From: Paracoccaceae bacterium
GTDB lineage: Bacteria > Pseudomonadota > Alphaproteobacteria > Rhodobacterales > Rhodobacteraceae
Length of the DNA stretch: 42,098 nt
Assembly: GCA_007134865.1 (NCBI GenBank)
Contig: SLJW01000015.1
Location: forward strand, 1 to 42,098
Reading direction: 5' to 3'
Within the stretch, counting starts at the first letter, position 1. Each line of letters starts with the position of its first letter. A model generated the notes under the pieces. That model had not been told where the DNA came from, searched no databases, and saw nothing but the letters and a program-made list of their open reading frames with translations. The position numbers and the translations under genes were made by a program. Of this stretch, positions 24,898 through 34,010 are shown piece after piece.

Positions 24898-25053
24898 CAG
24901 GACAACCCGTTTTTCACCTTGGCGACTACTTATGCCCTGCGTGCCCTGCCCGCAACCCCCGTTGCAGGTTGCGCCGATGGAGTTTCGGGTTTTCCCGCCT
25001 GCGCAGGCAGGCTAAGAGAAGCGTCGGTTTGCTGCATGAAAGGAGCCTTGCAC

Positions 25054-26346
25054 ATGGCCAATGTCGTGGTCGTCGGTGCCCAATGGGGTGACGAAGGGAA
25101 AGGCAAGATCGTCGATTGGCTGTCCGAGCGCGCTGATGTCGTGGCCCGGTTTCAAGGCGGGCACAATGCCGGTCATACCTTGGTGGTGGAAGAAAAGGTC
25201 TACAAGCTGCACGCGCTGCCGTCGGGCGTGGTCCGGGGCGGCAAGCTCTCGGTGATCGGCAATGGTGTGGTGCTCGACCCGTGGCATCTGTTGTCCGAGA
25301 TCGAGACTATCCGCGCTCAGGGCGTCGAGATCACCCCCGAGACGCTGATGATCGCCGAGAACACACCGCTGATCCTGCCGTTTCATGGCGAGCTTGACCG
25401 TGCGCGGGAAGGACAGACTGCGGTCGCCAAGATCGGCACCACCGGGCGCGGGATCGGTCCGGCCTATGAAGACAAGGTCGGCCGCCGCGTGATCCGGGTG
25501 GCGGATCTGGCAGATAACGCGACGCTCGAGACGCGGGTCGACCGTGCTCTCGTGCATCACAACGCTCTGCGGGCCGGGTTGGGGCTGGGGCCGATCGACC
25601 GCGACGCGCTGCTCGCCGACTTGCGCAAGATCGCGCCCGACATTCTGCGCTTTGCCGCCCCTGTCTGGAAAGTCCTCAATGACAAGCGCAAGGCCGGCAA
25701 ACGCATCCTGTTCGAGGGCGCGCAAGGTGCGCTGCTGGATGTAGATTTCGGCACCTATCCCTTCGTCACCTCCTCGAACGTGATTGCCGGGCAGGCCGCG
25801 ACCGGCGTCGGTATCGGGCCAGGTGCCATCGACTATACGCTGGGCATCGTGAAGGCGTACACGACACGGGTGGGCGAAGGGCCGTTTCCGACAGAATTAC
25901 ACGATGCCGACGGTGAGAGGCTTGGCACGCGCGGGCATGAATTCGGCACCACCACCGGGCGAAAGCGGCGCTGCGGCTGGTTTGATGCCTGCCTCGTGCG
26001 CCAGACCTGTGCCATATCGGGCGTCAATGGTATCGCGCTGACCAAGCTCGACGTGCTGGACGGGTTCGAGACCTTGAAAGTCTGCATCGGCTACCGGCTG
26101 GATGGCGAAGTGCTCGACTACCTTCCTACAGCCTCGGACGCACAGGCGCGCTGCGTGCCGCTCTATGAGGAAATGCCGGGCTGGAGCGAGTCGACAGAGG
26201 GCGCACGGTCCTGGGCGGATCTGCCAGCGAATGCGATCAAATATGTTCGCCGTGTCGAGGAGTTGATCGATTGCCCCGTCGCGCTACTTTCCACCTCACC
26301 CGAACGCGATGACACAATTCTGGTCAAGGACCCGTTTGCAGATTGA
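25054..26346 (+). CDS. purA: Adenylosuccinate synthetase
   Basis: Joins IMP and aspartate with GTP to adenylosuccinate, the first committed step to AMP. The 430-residue protein starts [18 protein letters not shown], with the GTP-binding loop and the catalytic Asp, followed by [30 protein letters not shown] and the C-terminal [11 protein letters not shown] guanine-binding region. ATG 25054 follows AAAGGAG (25039-25045) at eight bases; the open frame continues upstream through the secG region but not as real protein. The stop overlaps the next start (TGATG), coupling it to the DUF2842 gene. Confidence 0.98.
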   Translation: MANVVVVGAQWGDEGKGKIVDWLSERADVVARFQGGHNAGHTLVVEEKVYKLHALPSGVVRGGKLSVIGNGVVLDPWHLLSEIETIRAQGVEITPETLMIAENTPLILPFHGELDRAREGQTAVAKIGTTGRGIGPAYEDKVGRRVIRVADLADNATLETRVDRALVHHNALRAGLGLGPIDRDALLADLRKIAPDILRFAAPVWKVLNDKRKAGKRILFEGAQGALLDVDFGTYPFVTSSNVIAGQAATGVGIGPGAIDYTLGIVKAYTTRVGEGPFPTELHDADGERLGTRGHEFGTTTGRKRRCGWFDACLVRQTCAISGVNGIALTKLDVLDGFETLKVCIGYRLDGEVLDYLPTASDAQARCVPLYEEMPGWSESTEGARSWADLPANAIKYVRRVEELIDCPVALLSTSPERDDTILVKDPFAD

Positions 26347-26573
26347 TGACCCTATCCTGGAAAGCCCGTAGACGCTGGGCGCTGTTCGCGCTCGTGGTAG
26401 CCCTGCCGCTTTACATTGTCGTGGCGGTCAATGTGATTGACCTCTTCGATAGACCCCCGTTTCTTCTTGAGTTGTTGATATATACCGTGCTGGGCATTCT
26501 CTGGGCCCTGCCGCTGAAAAAGCTGTTTCTCGGCATCAGCAAGCCGGACCCGGACGCGCCGCCCGAGCAGTGA
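26346..26573 (+). CDS. DUF2842 family small membrane protein
   Basis: A 75-residue protein with two membrane segments (about residues 11-31, ALFALVVALPLYIVVAVNV, and 42-58, LLIYTVLGILWALPLKK) and a short acidic, Pro-rich tail. The family is known mainly from alphaproteobacteria and has no assigned function; being next to purA is usual in this lineage. Its ATG shares a base with the purA stop (TGATG), so translation is coupled. A start at the TTG three bases earlier is possible. Confidence 0.85.
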   Translation: MTLSWKARRRWALFALVVALPLYIVVAVNVIDLFDRPPFLLELLIYTVLGILWALPLKKLFLGISKPDPDAPPEQ

Positions 26574-26654
26574 ACCCGCCTCCGCGCTGCCCATGCGTCA
26601 CGCCCCACCCGCGCACCCGCGCGCCGCATGGCCAGCGCAGAAGTGGGTTGAGAC

Positions 26655-27755
26655 CTAGAGTATACCGCTCTGAAACAGTTGCACTTTCAGCCCGCCATGG
26701 GGGACCAGCGGGCCTGCACTGAGAGTCAGCCCTGTCGCATGGGCGAGTTTTCGCTCTGAGGTCACGAGCCCCAGGCGCCAGCCGCTGAACTCCCGGCGGA
26801 GGACGTCGCCGAGGCTCGCGTATAGGCCGAAAAGCAGCCGCGCATTCCCCAGACGCGCGCCATAGGGCGGATTGACCATGATCAGGCCGGGCGGCGTGTC
26901 AGGGCGGGAGAGTGCGCTGATCGGCTGGCAGGCAAAGGCTGTCACTGCAGCAACGCCAGCCCGTTCGGCATTGGCGCGGCTGCGCTGAACTGCTCCCTGA
27001 TCGCGGTCGAAGCCGAAGAATTGCCGCGGCACGTCTTGAGCGGGCGCCGCGCGGAGCGCGGCGCATCGCGCTGGATCAAAACCGGCCAATTGCTCGAATG
27101 CGAAGCTGCGCGCGCGTCCCGGAGCGAGCCCCGCGGCCCATTCGGCCGCCTCGATCACGAATGTGCCTGACCCGCACATCGGGTCGAGCACGGGCTGGCT
27201 GCCGTCAAACCCCATCTGGCGCAGGAAGAGCGCGGCCATCGTCTCGCGCAGAGGAGCCTTGCCCGTATCGCGCTTGTGGCCGCGTTTGTGCAGCCCTTCG
27301 CCCGAAGTGTCGAGCGACAGTGTGACCAGATCATCCTCGATCCGCGCCATCAGTCGCAATTCTGCCTCGCCGCTGATTGGCGCGCCCAAGGTCTCGGTAA
27401 TCGCGCGTTCCAAGCGCTGCGCGGCGGCTTTCTCGTGATAGATGCGCGAGCGGGTGCAGGTAGCTTCAATGCGCAGCGGGACATCCGCGCGCAACGTCTC
27501 GGCCCATGGAAATTTGCGCGCGCGCTTGTCGAGCTGTGCGAGATGCATCGCCCGGAAGGCACCGATCCGCACCAGCACACGGCTTGCGCCCCTGAGCCAG
27601 ATATTCGCCCGCCAGACCTCTGGCCAGCCGCCATGTGTCTCGACCCCACCAGCGACGGGGCGCGGGTCGGGCAGACCAAGCGCACGCGCCTCTTCGGCAA
27701 GCGTGCCCTCCAGCCCCGGCAGGCAGGCGAGAAAGAGGGGGAAAGTTCCGGTCAT
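26655..27755 (-). CDS. THUMP-domain class I RNA methyltransferase (RlmL N-terminal-domain type)
   Basis: A 366-residue enzyme with an N-terminal THUMP RNA-binding domain (about residues 40-150) and a Rossmann methyltransferase domain. The SAM site shows PVLDPMCGSGTFVIEAA near residue 191, and the catalytic N6/N2-type motif IMVNPPYGARLG near residue 298. It resembles the half of E. coli RlmL that forms 2-methylguanosine in 23S rRNA, but lacks the RlmK half. Target base is an inference. It is the last gene of a minus-strand cluster after the peroxiredoxin, DUF482 and pterin dehydratase genes, 48 bases after the latter. Confidence 0.88.
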   Translation of the reverse strand: MTGTFPLFLACLPGLEGTLAEEARALGLPDPRPVAGGVETHGGWPEVWRANIWLRGASRVLVRIGAFRAMHLAQLDKRARKFPWAETLRADVPLRIEATCTRSRIYHEKAAAQRLERAITETLGAPISGEAELRLMARIEDDLVTLSLDTSGEGLHKRGHKRDTGKAPLRETMAALFLRQMGFDGSQPVLDPMCGSGTFVIEAAEWAAGLAPGRARSFAFEQLAGFDPARCAALRAAPAQDVPRQFFGFDRDQGAVQRSRANAERAGVAAVTAFACQPISALSRPDTPPGLIMVNPPYGARLGNARLLFGLYASLGDVLRREFSGWRLGLVTSERKLAHATGLTLSAGPLVPHGGLKVQLFQSGIL

Positions 27756-27803
27756 ACCGCATGCGATAGGTGGGATTGCCGGGCAATGCGAGGGTAAAAA
27801 CGC

Positions 27804-28088
27804 TCAGGCGAGCGCGTCCATCTTGCGTGCGAGCTTGATGTCAAGGTCCGACAGCCCGCCAATGTCATGGGTGGAGAGCGTGACACTGACCATCTTGTAG
27901 ACATTCACCCATTCCGGGTGATGATTCAGTTTCTCGGCCCAGATCGCGACCTGAGACATCCAGCCAAAGGCCGCGACGAAATCGGCAAAGACAAATTCCT
28001 TCTGGATCGCATCGCGACCCTCGACCATACGCCAACCGGCGGAAAACAGCGGGTCCAATACGGAACGGTCAGTCAGTTTCTCGGGCAT
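27804..28088 (-). CDS. 4a-hydroxytetrahydrobiopterin dehydratase (PCD/DCoH)
   Basis: A 94-residue pterin carbinolamine dehydratase that regenerates the pterin cofactor after aromatic hydroxylation. The family pattern is visible in [13 protein letters not shown], followed at the proper spacing by [14 protein letters not shown] 28088 is chosen over a longer frame because AAGGAG lies seven bases upstream and the family length is about 95. The start is two bases after the stop of the DUF482 gene. No phenylalanine hydroxylase gene is nearby, so its partner, or a moonlighting role, cannot be inferred from context. Confidence 0.93.
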   Translation of the reverse strand: MPEKLTDRSVLDPLFSAGWRMVEGRDAIQKEFVFADFVAAFGWMSQVAIWAEKLNHHPEWVNVYKMVSVTLSTHDIGGLSDLDIKLARKMDALA

Positions 28089-28090
28089 TC

Positions 28091-29266
28091 TCAGTCTCCT
28101 TCCCTGTCCTTTCTGAACGGTGCGAATTCGGTCAGCGCGTTCATTTCGTGACGAATCGCCGCACCCTCCTGCTGGAGGTAGCGGGCCACGGCAGTTTGAA
28201 AACCGCTCTCGGGGAAAAAGTGCAGCGAATGGATTTCCGAAGGCATATAGCCCCGCGCCAGCTTGTGGGTGCCTTGCGCCCCCGCTTCGACCCGCTTCAG
28301 ACCATGTGTGATCGCGTAGTCCATGGCCTGATAGTAGCACAATTCGAAATGCAGGCAGGAGTGGTCCTCGATTGCCCCCCAGTAGCGTCCGAAGAGCGTG
28401 TCACGACCGATGAAATTGAGCGCCCCGGCCACAGGCTGCCCGTCGCGCTCGGCCAGAACCAGCAGCACGTCATCGCGCATCTGCTCCTGCACCAGATCGA
28501 AGAAGGCCCGGGTCAGATAGGGCGTGCCCCATTTGCGCGCGCCGGTGTCCTGATAGAAGGTCCAGAACGCGTCCCAATGCGTGGGCTCTAGCGCGTCGCC
28601 GGTCAGCGCCCTGATAGTTCCGCCAAAGCACTGCGCCGTCGCGCGCTCCTTGCGGATGGTCTTGCGCTTGCGCGATGAGAGCGCGGCGAGGAACGCATCG
28701 AAGCAGGCATAGCCGGGGTTTTCCCAATGGAATTGTTCGGTGACGCGGTGCAGATAGCCGTGTTTTTCGCCGCGTGCTGCTTCCTCGGCAGTGCAGAAAG
28801 TGACATGCGCCGAGGATAGCTGATTATCGCGCGCGAGTTGCGCCATCGCTTGCAGAACGGCGCCGGTGCCCTCTTCTTCATAGCCAGGACGGCACAGGAA
28901 GCGTCGACCGGTCGCCGGGGTGAAGGGCACGGCGAGCTGGAGCTTGGGGTAATACCGCCCGCCCGAGCGCATATAGGCCTGCGCAAAGGCATGATCGAAG
29001 ATGTATTCGCCCTGTGAGTGTGCCTTGGCATAGAGCGGCGCCACCGCGACCAGTTCGCCGCCGTGATGCACCAGCAGATGCCGCGGCTCCCACCCCGTGC
29101 CGACGCCGACCGAGCGCGACAGCTCCAGCGCCCGCAGGAAGCGATGCGTGGTGAAAGGGTCGCGCGCGGGTTGGTAGCCGCCGGGGTTGGCGCAGGCGTC
29201 CCAGTCTTCCGGGGCGACCTGCCCCAGATCGGAAATGACCGTGACCGAGAACGCCTCGCCGTCCAT
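28091..29266 (-). CDS. DUF482/FemAB-like GNAT-fold protein
   Basis: A 391-residue protein of a family (DUF482, PF04339) with the double acyltransferase fold of FemAB-type enzymes. Typical blocks are [33 protein letters not shown] and [11 protein letters not shown] in the first half, and RYWGA with [10 protein letters not shown] and [12 protein letters not shown] toward the end. The family is often annotated as GNAT acetyltransferase or linked to peptidoglycan, but no reaction has been settled. ATG 29266 shares one base with the upstream peroxiredoxin stop (TGATG), so it is probably translated by coupling. The pterin dehydratase gene follows after two bases. Confidence 0.87.
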   Translation of the reverse strand: MDGEAFSVTVISDLGQVAPEDWDACANPGGYQPARDPFTTHRFLRALELSRSVGVGTGWEPRHLLVHHGGELVAVAPLYAKAHSQGEYIFDHAFAQAYMRSGGRYYPKLQLAVPFTPATGRRFLCRPGYEEEGTGAVLQAMAQLARDNQLSSAHVTFCTAEEAARGEKHGYLHRVTEQFHWENPGYACFDAFLAALSSRKRKTIRKERATAQCFGGTIRALTGDALEPTHWDAFWTFYQDTGARKWGTPYLTRAFFDLVQEQMRDDVLLVLAERDGQPVAGALNFIGRDTLFGRYWGAIEDHSCLHFELCYYQAMDYAITHGLKRVEAGAQGTHKLARGYMPSEIHSLHFFPESGFQTAVARYLQQEGAAIRHEMNALTEFAPFRKDREGD

Positions 29267-29754
29267 CACATCGCCGCCAGCAGCGCCTCGCCGCCCGAGA
29301 CTTCGCAGGTGCCGGGGTTTTCCTCGGCATGGAGCAGCGCCACCTTGCCATCCTCGACCAGCATCGCATAGCGCTTCGACCGGCCTATCAGGCCCACCGG
29401 AGGTGCGTCAAAATTCATGCCGATGGTTTTGGTGAAGGCGCCGCTTCCGTCGGCGAGGAACGTCAACCCTGCCACGGTGGCACCTGTCGCCTCGCCCCAG
29501 GCTTTCATGACAAAAGGGTCATTCACCGATATACAGATGATCTCGTCGATGCCCTTTGCTGCCAGCGCATCTTTCGTGCGGATGAAACTCGGCACATGCG
29601 CCGAATGGCAGGTGGCGGTAAACGCTCCTGGCACTGCGAAAATGACCACCTTTCGGCCCTTGGTGAGTGCTGTGAGCGCGACCTCCTCAGGCCCGCTGTC
29701 ACCCATCCGGATAAACGTGGCATCCGGAAGGATGTCACCTTGCGTGATCGTCAT
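29266..29754 (-). CDS. Peroxiredoxin, Prx5 type
   Basis: A 162-residue thiol peroxidase that reduces hydrogen peroxide and organic peroxides. The peroxidatic Cys49 lies in PGAFTATCHSAHVP, the Prx5 signature. A second Cys in the C-terminal GTCEVSGGE may act as resolving residue, as in atypical two-Cys members. The reductant (glutaredoxin or thioredoxin) is not encoded here. It starts the four-gene minus-strand cluster ending with the THUMP methyltransferase and is divergent from the ferredoxin-reductase-like gene with 84 bases between them. Confidence 0.94.
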   Translation of the reverse strand: MTITQGDILPDATFIRMGDSGPEEVALTALTKGRKVVIFAVPGAFTATCHSAHVPSFIRTKDALAAKGIDEIICISVNDPFVMKAWGEATGATVAGLTFLADGSGAFTKTIGMNFDAPPVGLIGRSKRYAMLVEDGKVALLHAEENPGTCEVSGGEALLAAM

Positions 29755-29838
29755 GGATTGGTTCCTCGTCTTTTCTAAAATGTCTGTTCAGGGCATATAG
29801 TTTTCAGACAACAAGCGGCCAGAGGCAGGAGCGAGCAA

Positions 29839-31041
29839 ATGGAGCGGATCATCGTCATTGGGGCCGGTCAGGCCGGTGCCTCTCTGGTAGCAAAACTGCG
29901 CAGTCTTGGTTTTGCGGGCCAGATCACGCTGATCGGCGCCGAGCCGGTGCCGCCCTATCAGCGCCCGCCGCTCTCCAAGGCCTATCTTCTGGGCGAGATG
30001 GCGCTGGAACGGCTGTTTCTGCGCCCCGAGAGTTTCTATGCCGAACAGGGGGTGGAGCTTCGTCTGGGTCAGCCGGTGACGGCCATCGATTGCGCGGAAC
30101 GGACTGTGACGCTTGGGGATGAGACCCTGTCCTATGATGCGCTCGCGCTGACGACAGGCTCGATCCCGCGCCGCCTGCCCGCTGCCATCGGCGGTGCGCT
30201 GGCGGGGGTGCATGTCGTGCGCGATCTGGCCGATGTCGATGCCATGGCGCCTGAATACCAGCCGGGACGGCGCGTGGTGATCGTGGGCGGCGGCTATATC
30301 GGGCTGGAGGCTGCGGCTGTTGCCGCCAAGAAAGGTCTTGAGGTGACTGTCCTGGAAATGGCGCCGCGTATCCTTCAGCGTGTCGCCGCGCCCGAAACCT
30401 CAGAGGCGATCCGCGCGCTGCACCAGCGGCACGGGGTCGATATCCGCGAGGGCACTGGGCTGGCGCGGATTACGGGCGAGACGCGCGTCGATGGGGTCGA
30501 GTTGAGCGACGGCACCCGACTGGCGGCTGATTTCGTGATTGCAGGTATCGGCATCCTGCCTGCAACCGCTCTGGCAGAGGCAGCAGGGCTCACGCTCGAA
30601 AATGGCATCGCGGTGGATGCGCAGGGTCGGACCTCCAACCCGCATATCTGGGCGGCGGGCGATTGCGCGTCTTTCCCCTGGCGCGGCGGGCGGCTGCGGC
30701 TCGAATCGGTGCAGAACGCGATCGATCAGGCGGAACTCGTGGCCGAGAACATGCTCGGCGCGGGCAAGGACTACGCGCCGGTGCCATGGTTCTGGTCGGA
30801 TCAATATGACCTCAAGCTTCAGATCGCAGGGCTGAACATCGGCTATGACAGGGTGGTCGTCCGCACGGGTGAGGCGCGCAGCCATTGGTATTACGCAGGC
30901 GAGAAGTTCCTGGCCGTCGACGCGCTGGGCGACCCGCGCGCCTATATGGTCGGCAAGCGGTTGCTGGAGGCCGGGCGCAGCCCCGACCCCGATGCGGTTG
31001 CAGACCCGAAAACCGACCTGAAGAGCCTGCTCAAGGCATGA
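29839..31041 (+). CDS. FAD-dependent NAD(P)H-ferredoxin-type reductase
   Basis: A 400-residue flavoprotein of the putidaredoxin/rhodocoxin-reductase family. It has the FAD motif IIVIGAGQAGASL at the N-terminus, the typical PPYQRPPLSKAYLLG, the NAD(P)H-binding VVIVGGGYIGLEAA near residue 151, and the second FAD site IWAAGDCASFP near residue 272. The C-terminal reductase domain (VPWFWSDQYDLKLQIAG) is also diagnostic. Such enzymes pass electrons from NADH to a 2Fe-2S ferredoxin that feeds cytochrome P450 or ring-hydroxylating oxygenases. No such partner is in this window. The stop overlaps the start of rsmD by four bases. Confidence 0.9.
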   Translation: MERIIVIGAGQAGASLVAKLRSLGFAGQITLIGAEPVPPYQRPPLSKAYLLGEMALERLFLRPESFYAEQGVELRLGQPVTAIDCAERTVTLGDETLSYDALALTTGSIPRRLPAAIGGALAGVHVVRDLADVDAMAPEYQPGRRVVIVGGGYIGLEAAAVAAKKGLEVTVLEMAPRILQRVAAPETSEAIRALHQRHGVDIREGTGLARITGETRVDGVELSDGTRLAADFVIAGIGILPATALAEAAGLTLENGIAVDAQGRTSNPHIWAAGDCASFPWRGGRLRLESVQNAIDQAELVAENMLGAGKDYAPVPWFWSDQYDLKLQIAGLNIGYDRVVVRTGEARSHWYYAGEKFLAVDALGDPRAYMVGKRLLEAGRSPDPDAVADPKTDLKSLLKA

Positions 31042-31601
31042 GGATCATCGGCGGCAGCGCTAGGGGCCTAAAGCTGGCCGATCTCGGTGCGGGCGATGCG
31101 CAGGCGCATCTGCGCCCGACCTCGGACCGCGTGCGCGAGGCGATCTTCAACCTGCTGATCAATGGCGCGGATGCCATCGAGCTTGAGGGTGCCCGCGTGC
31201 TCGACCTCTTCGCTGGGACTGGCGCGCTGGGCTTGGAGGCGCTCTCACGCGGCGCCGCGCAGGTGGTCTTTGTCGATGACGGGGCGGCAGCGCGGGCGCT
31301 GCTGCGGGAGAATATCGCGCGGATGCGCGCCATGGGGCGCACCAAGGTCTTTCGCCGCGATGCGACCCGTCTCGGCGAGAATCGCGGCCCGGGTTTCGAC
31401 CTCGTCTTCCTCGACCCACCCTATGGGCACGGCCTCGGCGCGCTGGCGCTTGCCTCGGCCCGCGCGGGTGGCTGGCTGACCCCCGGCGCGCGCGTGGTCT
31501 GGGAAGAGAGCGCCCCACAGCCTGCGCCCGAAGGCTTTACCCTGATCGACCAGCGCCGCTATGGCGAGACTTGGGTGACGATGCTCAATTTCGCTGCATA
31601 A
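31038..31601 (+). CDS. rsmD: 16S rRNA (guanine966-N2)-methyltransferase
   Basis: A 187-residue methyltransferase that modifies guanine 966 in 16S rRNA. It starts MRIIGGSARG as in the family, then carries RPTSDRVREAIFN, the SAM motif VLDLFAGTGALGLEALSRGA and the catalytic FLDPPYG. The start ATG overlaps the stop of the flavoprotein gene (ATGA). The downstream gene is convergent, 11 bases away. Confidence 0.95.
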   Translation: MRIIGGSARGLKLADLGAGDAQAHLRPTSDRVREAIFNLLINGADAIELEGARVLDLFAGTGALGLEALSRGAAQVVFVDDGAAARALLRENIARMRAMGRTKVFRRDATRLGENRGPGFDLVFLDPPYGHGLGALALASARAGGWLTPGARVVWEESAPQPAPEGFTLIDQRRYGETWVTMLNFAA

Positions 31602-31612
31602 TTGCCGAGCGC

Positions 31613-33271
31613 TCAGGCCGGTGCCAATGCCCGCGCCTGCGCCACAGTCAAGCCGGGCGAGAGTGCATCCGGGTCGAGCATCAGTTCGATCACGGCCGGG
31701 CAGCCCGCCGAAAGCGCCTCTTGCAGCGCCGGCAGGAAGTCTTCGGTCCGCTCTACCTGCGCCCCATGCCCGCCATAGGCGCGCGCGAAGGCCGCATAAT
31801 CTGGGTTGAACATCTGCGTGCCGCTGACCCTGCCCGGATAGGTCTTTTCCTGATGCATGCGGATCGTGCCATATTGGCCATTGTTGCAGACAATCACCAC
31901 CACATTCGCCCCGTATTGCCGCGCGGTGGACATCTCGTTCAGCGTCATCTGAAAGCAGCCGTCACCGGCCATGCAGATCACCGGCCGGTCCGGGTGTTCC
32001 AGCTTGGCGGCAATCGCCGCCGGAAAGCCATAGCCCATCGAGCCCGAGGTCGGGGCGAGATGGCCGGGAAAGGCGCGTGCGCGCAGGTAGCGGTGCAGGA
32101 AGGCCGCGTAATTCCCCGCACCATTGGTGACGATGGCGTTTTCGGGCAGGTTTTCGGACAATTGGCAGATCACCTGTTCGAGCTTCACCGCGCCGGGCGT
32201 CTCGCGCGGCGTGATCCAGGCTTCGTAATCGGCGCGGGCAGCCTTGGTCCAGGCGCTCCAGTCGGGGCAGTCAGGGGCCTCGCGCCGCGACAGACGTGCG
32301 ATGACATCGACTGCAGGTGCGGCAAGCCCCAGATCGGGGCGGAAGACGCGACCCAGTTCATCGGGGTCGGGGTGAATATGGATGATGGTCTTGCCGGGGG
32401 CGGCGGGGTCCACCAGTTCGTAGCTGCCCGTCGCAATGTCACCAAGCCGCGCACCCAGAACCAGCAGGCAATCGGCTTCGCGCAGCCGCGCGGCCAGTTT
32501 CGGGTTCATGCCAACGGCCAGATCTCCCACGTAATTCGGGTGGCGGTTGTCGATTCGGTCCATCCGGCGGAAGGTTGCGCAGACGGGCAGGCCGAAGCGC
32601 TGGGCAAAGCCCGCAAGGCCGTCGGCGGCCTCGGTCGACCAGACTGATCCGCCCGCAATCACCAGCGGGCGCTCGGCCTTGCACAGCATCTCGAGCACCG
32701 CGTCGATCTGCTCACCACAGACCGAGGGCGGGGCAGGGGCCACGGGGGGAATGTCAGGCACATCGGCGCGGGCCGAGAGCATGTTCTCGGGCAGCGCTAG
32801 TACCACAGGGCCGGGGCGACCCGAGCGCGCCAGATGAAAGGCGCGACTGATATATTCGGGCAGGCGCTCGGTCTGATCGATCTCGGCGGCCCATTTCGCC
32901 AGCGGTTTGAAGAATTCGCGGTAATTGACCTCCTGAAAAGCCTCGCGGTCGCGGTGGCGATTGTCGATCTGGCCCACAAACAGAATCAGCGGTGTGGAAT
33001 CCTGTTTTGCAACATGGATCCCGCTCGAAGCATTGGTCGCGCCCGGCCCGCGCGTGACAAAGGCCACACCGGGCTCGCCCGTCAGCTTGGCGTGCGCCTC
33101 GGCCATCATCGCGGCCCCGCCCTCATGGCGGCAGACGATGTTTTCAATGCCCGATTCGTGCAGCCCGTCCAGCGCGGCCAGAAAGCTCTCACCCGGCACG
33201 GAGAAGACGCGGCGCACGCCCTGCGCCTTCAGTTGGTCCACGAGGATTTGCCCGCCATGGCGTGTTGTCAT
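31613..33271 (-). CDS. Acetolactate synthase-like thiamine-diphosphate enzyme
   Basis: A 552-residue ThDP enzyme with the three usual domains. The catalytic Glu is in IVCRHEGGAAMMAEA near residue 47. The ThDP/Mg site is GDGCFQMTLNE through CNNGQYG in the C-terminal third. GSMGYGFPAAIAAK is also typical. The sequence resembles orphan members of the IlvB family that stand without a regulatory small subunit. Real acetolactate synthesis, another ketoacid ligation or decarboxylation are all possible. ATG 33271 begins the conserved N-terminus (RHGGQILVDQLKAQGV); the long open frame further upstream is not conserved. It is divergent from the FMN reductase gene. Confidence 0.87.
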   Translation of the reverse strand: MTTRHGGQILVDQLKAQGVRRVFSVPGESFLAALDGLHESGIENIVCRHEGGAAMMAEAHAKLTGEPGVAFVTRGPGATNASSGIHVAKQDSTPLILFVGQIDNRHRDREAFQEVNYREFFKPLAKWAAEIDQTERLPEYISRAFHLARSGRPGPVVLALPENMLSARADVPDIPPVAPAPPSVCGEQIDAVLEMLCKAERPLVIAGGSVWSTEAADGLAGFAQRFGLPVCATFRRMDRIDNRHPNYVGDLAVGMNPKLAARLREADCLLVLGARLGDIATGSYELVDPAAPGKTIIHIHPDPDELGRVFRPDLGLAAPAVDVIARLSRREAPDCPDWSAWTKAARADYEAWITPRETPGAVKLEQVICQLSENLPENAIVTNGAGNYAAFLHRYLRARAFPGHLAPTSGSMGYGFPAAIAAKLEHPDRPVICMAGDGCFQMTLNEMSTARQYGANVVVIVCNNGQYGTIRMHQEKTYPGRVSGTQMFNPDYAAFARAYGGHGAQVERTEDFLPALQEALSAGCPAVIELMLDPDALSPGLTVAQARALAPA

Positions 33272-33344
33272 CTGCGCTCTTGCCTCCCAGCATCTGTGTT
33301 TGCGCCAGTGTTTCGCATTCGCGTCAGGGGCGCAAGCCATCGGT

Positions 33345-33372
33345 TTGCCTTCGCCGCATAGACACTTAGCTA
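33345..33372 (+). promoter_or_regulatory. Candidate promoter of the FMN reductase gene
   Basis: TTGCCT at 33345-33350 and TAGCTA at 33367-33372 are 16 bases apart and lie 26 bases upstream of the start codon. This is a moderate match to the housekeeping consensus. Confidence 0.35.
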
Positions 33373-33398
33373 GAGACCAAACCCAAGAAGGAGACATC

Positions 33399-33944
33399 AT
33401 GTCAGAATTGAAACTGGTCGGGCTTTGCGGCTCGCTGCGCAAGGAGTCCTGGAATCGCAAGCTGATGCTGGCTGCCTCTGATGCGTTCGGGCCTGCTCGG
33501 TTCGAGGAAGGCAATCTGCGCCTGCCACTCTTTGACGAGGACCTCGAGGCCGAGGGCATGCCCGAGGAGGTCACGACACTCAAGGAACAGATCAAATCCG
33601 CCGACGCCGTGATCATTGCCTGTCCCGAATACAACAAGGCCCCGCCGGGTGTGCTGAAAAACGCGCTCGACTGGCTCAGCCGCGGTGGTGCGCCTTGGGC
33701 GGGCAAGCCGGTTGCGATCATGTCGGCCTCTGCCGGCCGCGCAGGTGGCGAGCGGACGCAATTCGCGCTCAGGCTGATGATGGTGGCCTTCCGACCGCAT
33801 CTGCTGATGGGTCCCGAGGTTATGATCGCCCAGCCGAGCAAGGTCTTCGATGCAGAAGGCAAGTTGAGTGACAAGATGGCGCAGAAGCTTCTGGGCGAGT
33901 TGATGGACGAGCTGCGCGCGGCTGCCGAGGCGCGTCGCGGCTGA
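33399..33944 (+). CDS. NAD(P)H-dependent FMN reductase family protein
   Basis: A 181-residue flavodoxin-fold protein. The phosphate-binding loop is LVGLCGSLRKESWNRKL, and CPEYNKAPPGVLKNALDWLSR forms the second FMN contact; both are typical of the chromate/quinone/azo reductase group that uses FMN and NAD(P)H. The physiological substrate is probably a quinone or free flavin. ATG 33399 follows AAGGAG at five bases. The gene is divergent from the ThDP enzyme and followed, after a new candidate promoter, by the CinA-like gene. Confidence 0.9.
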   Translation: MSELKLVGLCGSLRKESWNRKLMLAASDAFGPARFEEGNLRLPLFDEDLEAEGMPEEVTTLKEQIKSADAVIIACPEYNKAPPGVLKNALDWLSRGGAPWAGKPVAIMSASAGRAGGERTQFALRLMMVAFRPHLLMGPEVMIAQPSKVFDAEGKLSDKMAQKLLGELMDELRAAAEARRG

Positions 33945-33951
33945 AACGGGT

Positions 33952-33980
33952 TTGAAACCCCTTGCGCGCGCTTCTATACC
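33952..33980 (+). promoter_or_regulatory. Candidate promoter of the CinA-like operon
   Basis: TTGAAA at 33952-33957 and TATACC at 33975-33980 are separated by exactly 17 bases, 30 bases upstream of the CinA-like start. It is a good housekeeping-type match starting eight bases after the previous gene. Confidence 0.5.
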
Positions 33981-34010
33981 AGAGGCACCACGACCCTGAG
34001 GAGCCGCGCA

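Noticed and set aside
24960-25020. GCCTGCGCAGGC palindrome upstream of purA as a purine regulatory site or terminator
   Set aside because: No T-run, no match to a known purine operator, and the fitting gene ends are not adjacent; probably a chance GC palindrome.
31571-32647. Open frame of 358 codons on the plus strand across the ThDP enzyme
   Set aside because: Antisense to a well-conserved gene, with Arg/Gly-rich composition and no recognisable domain.
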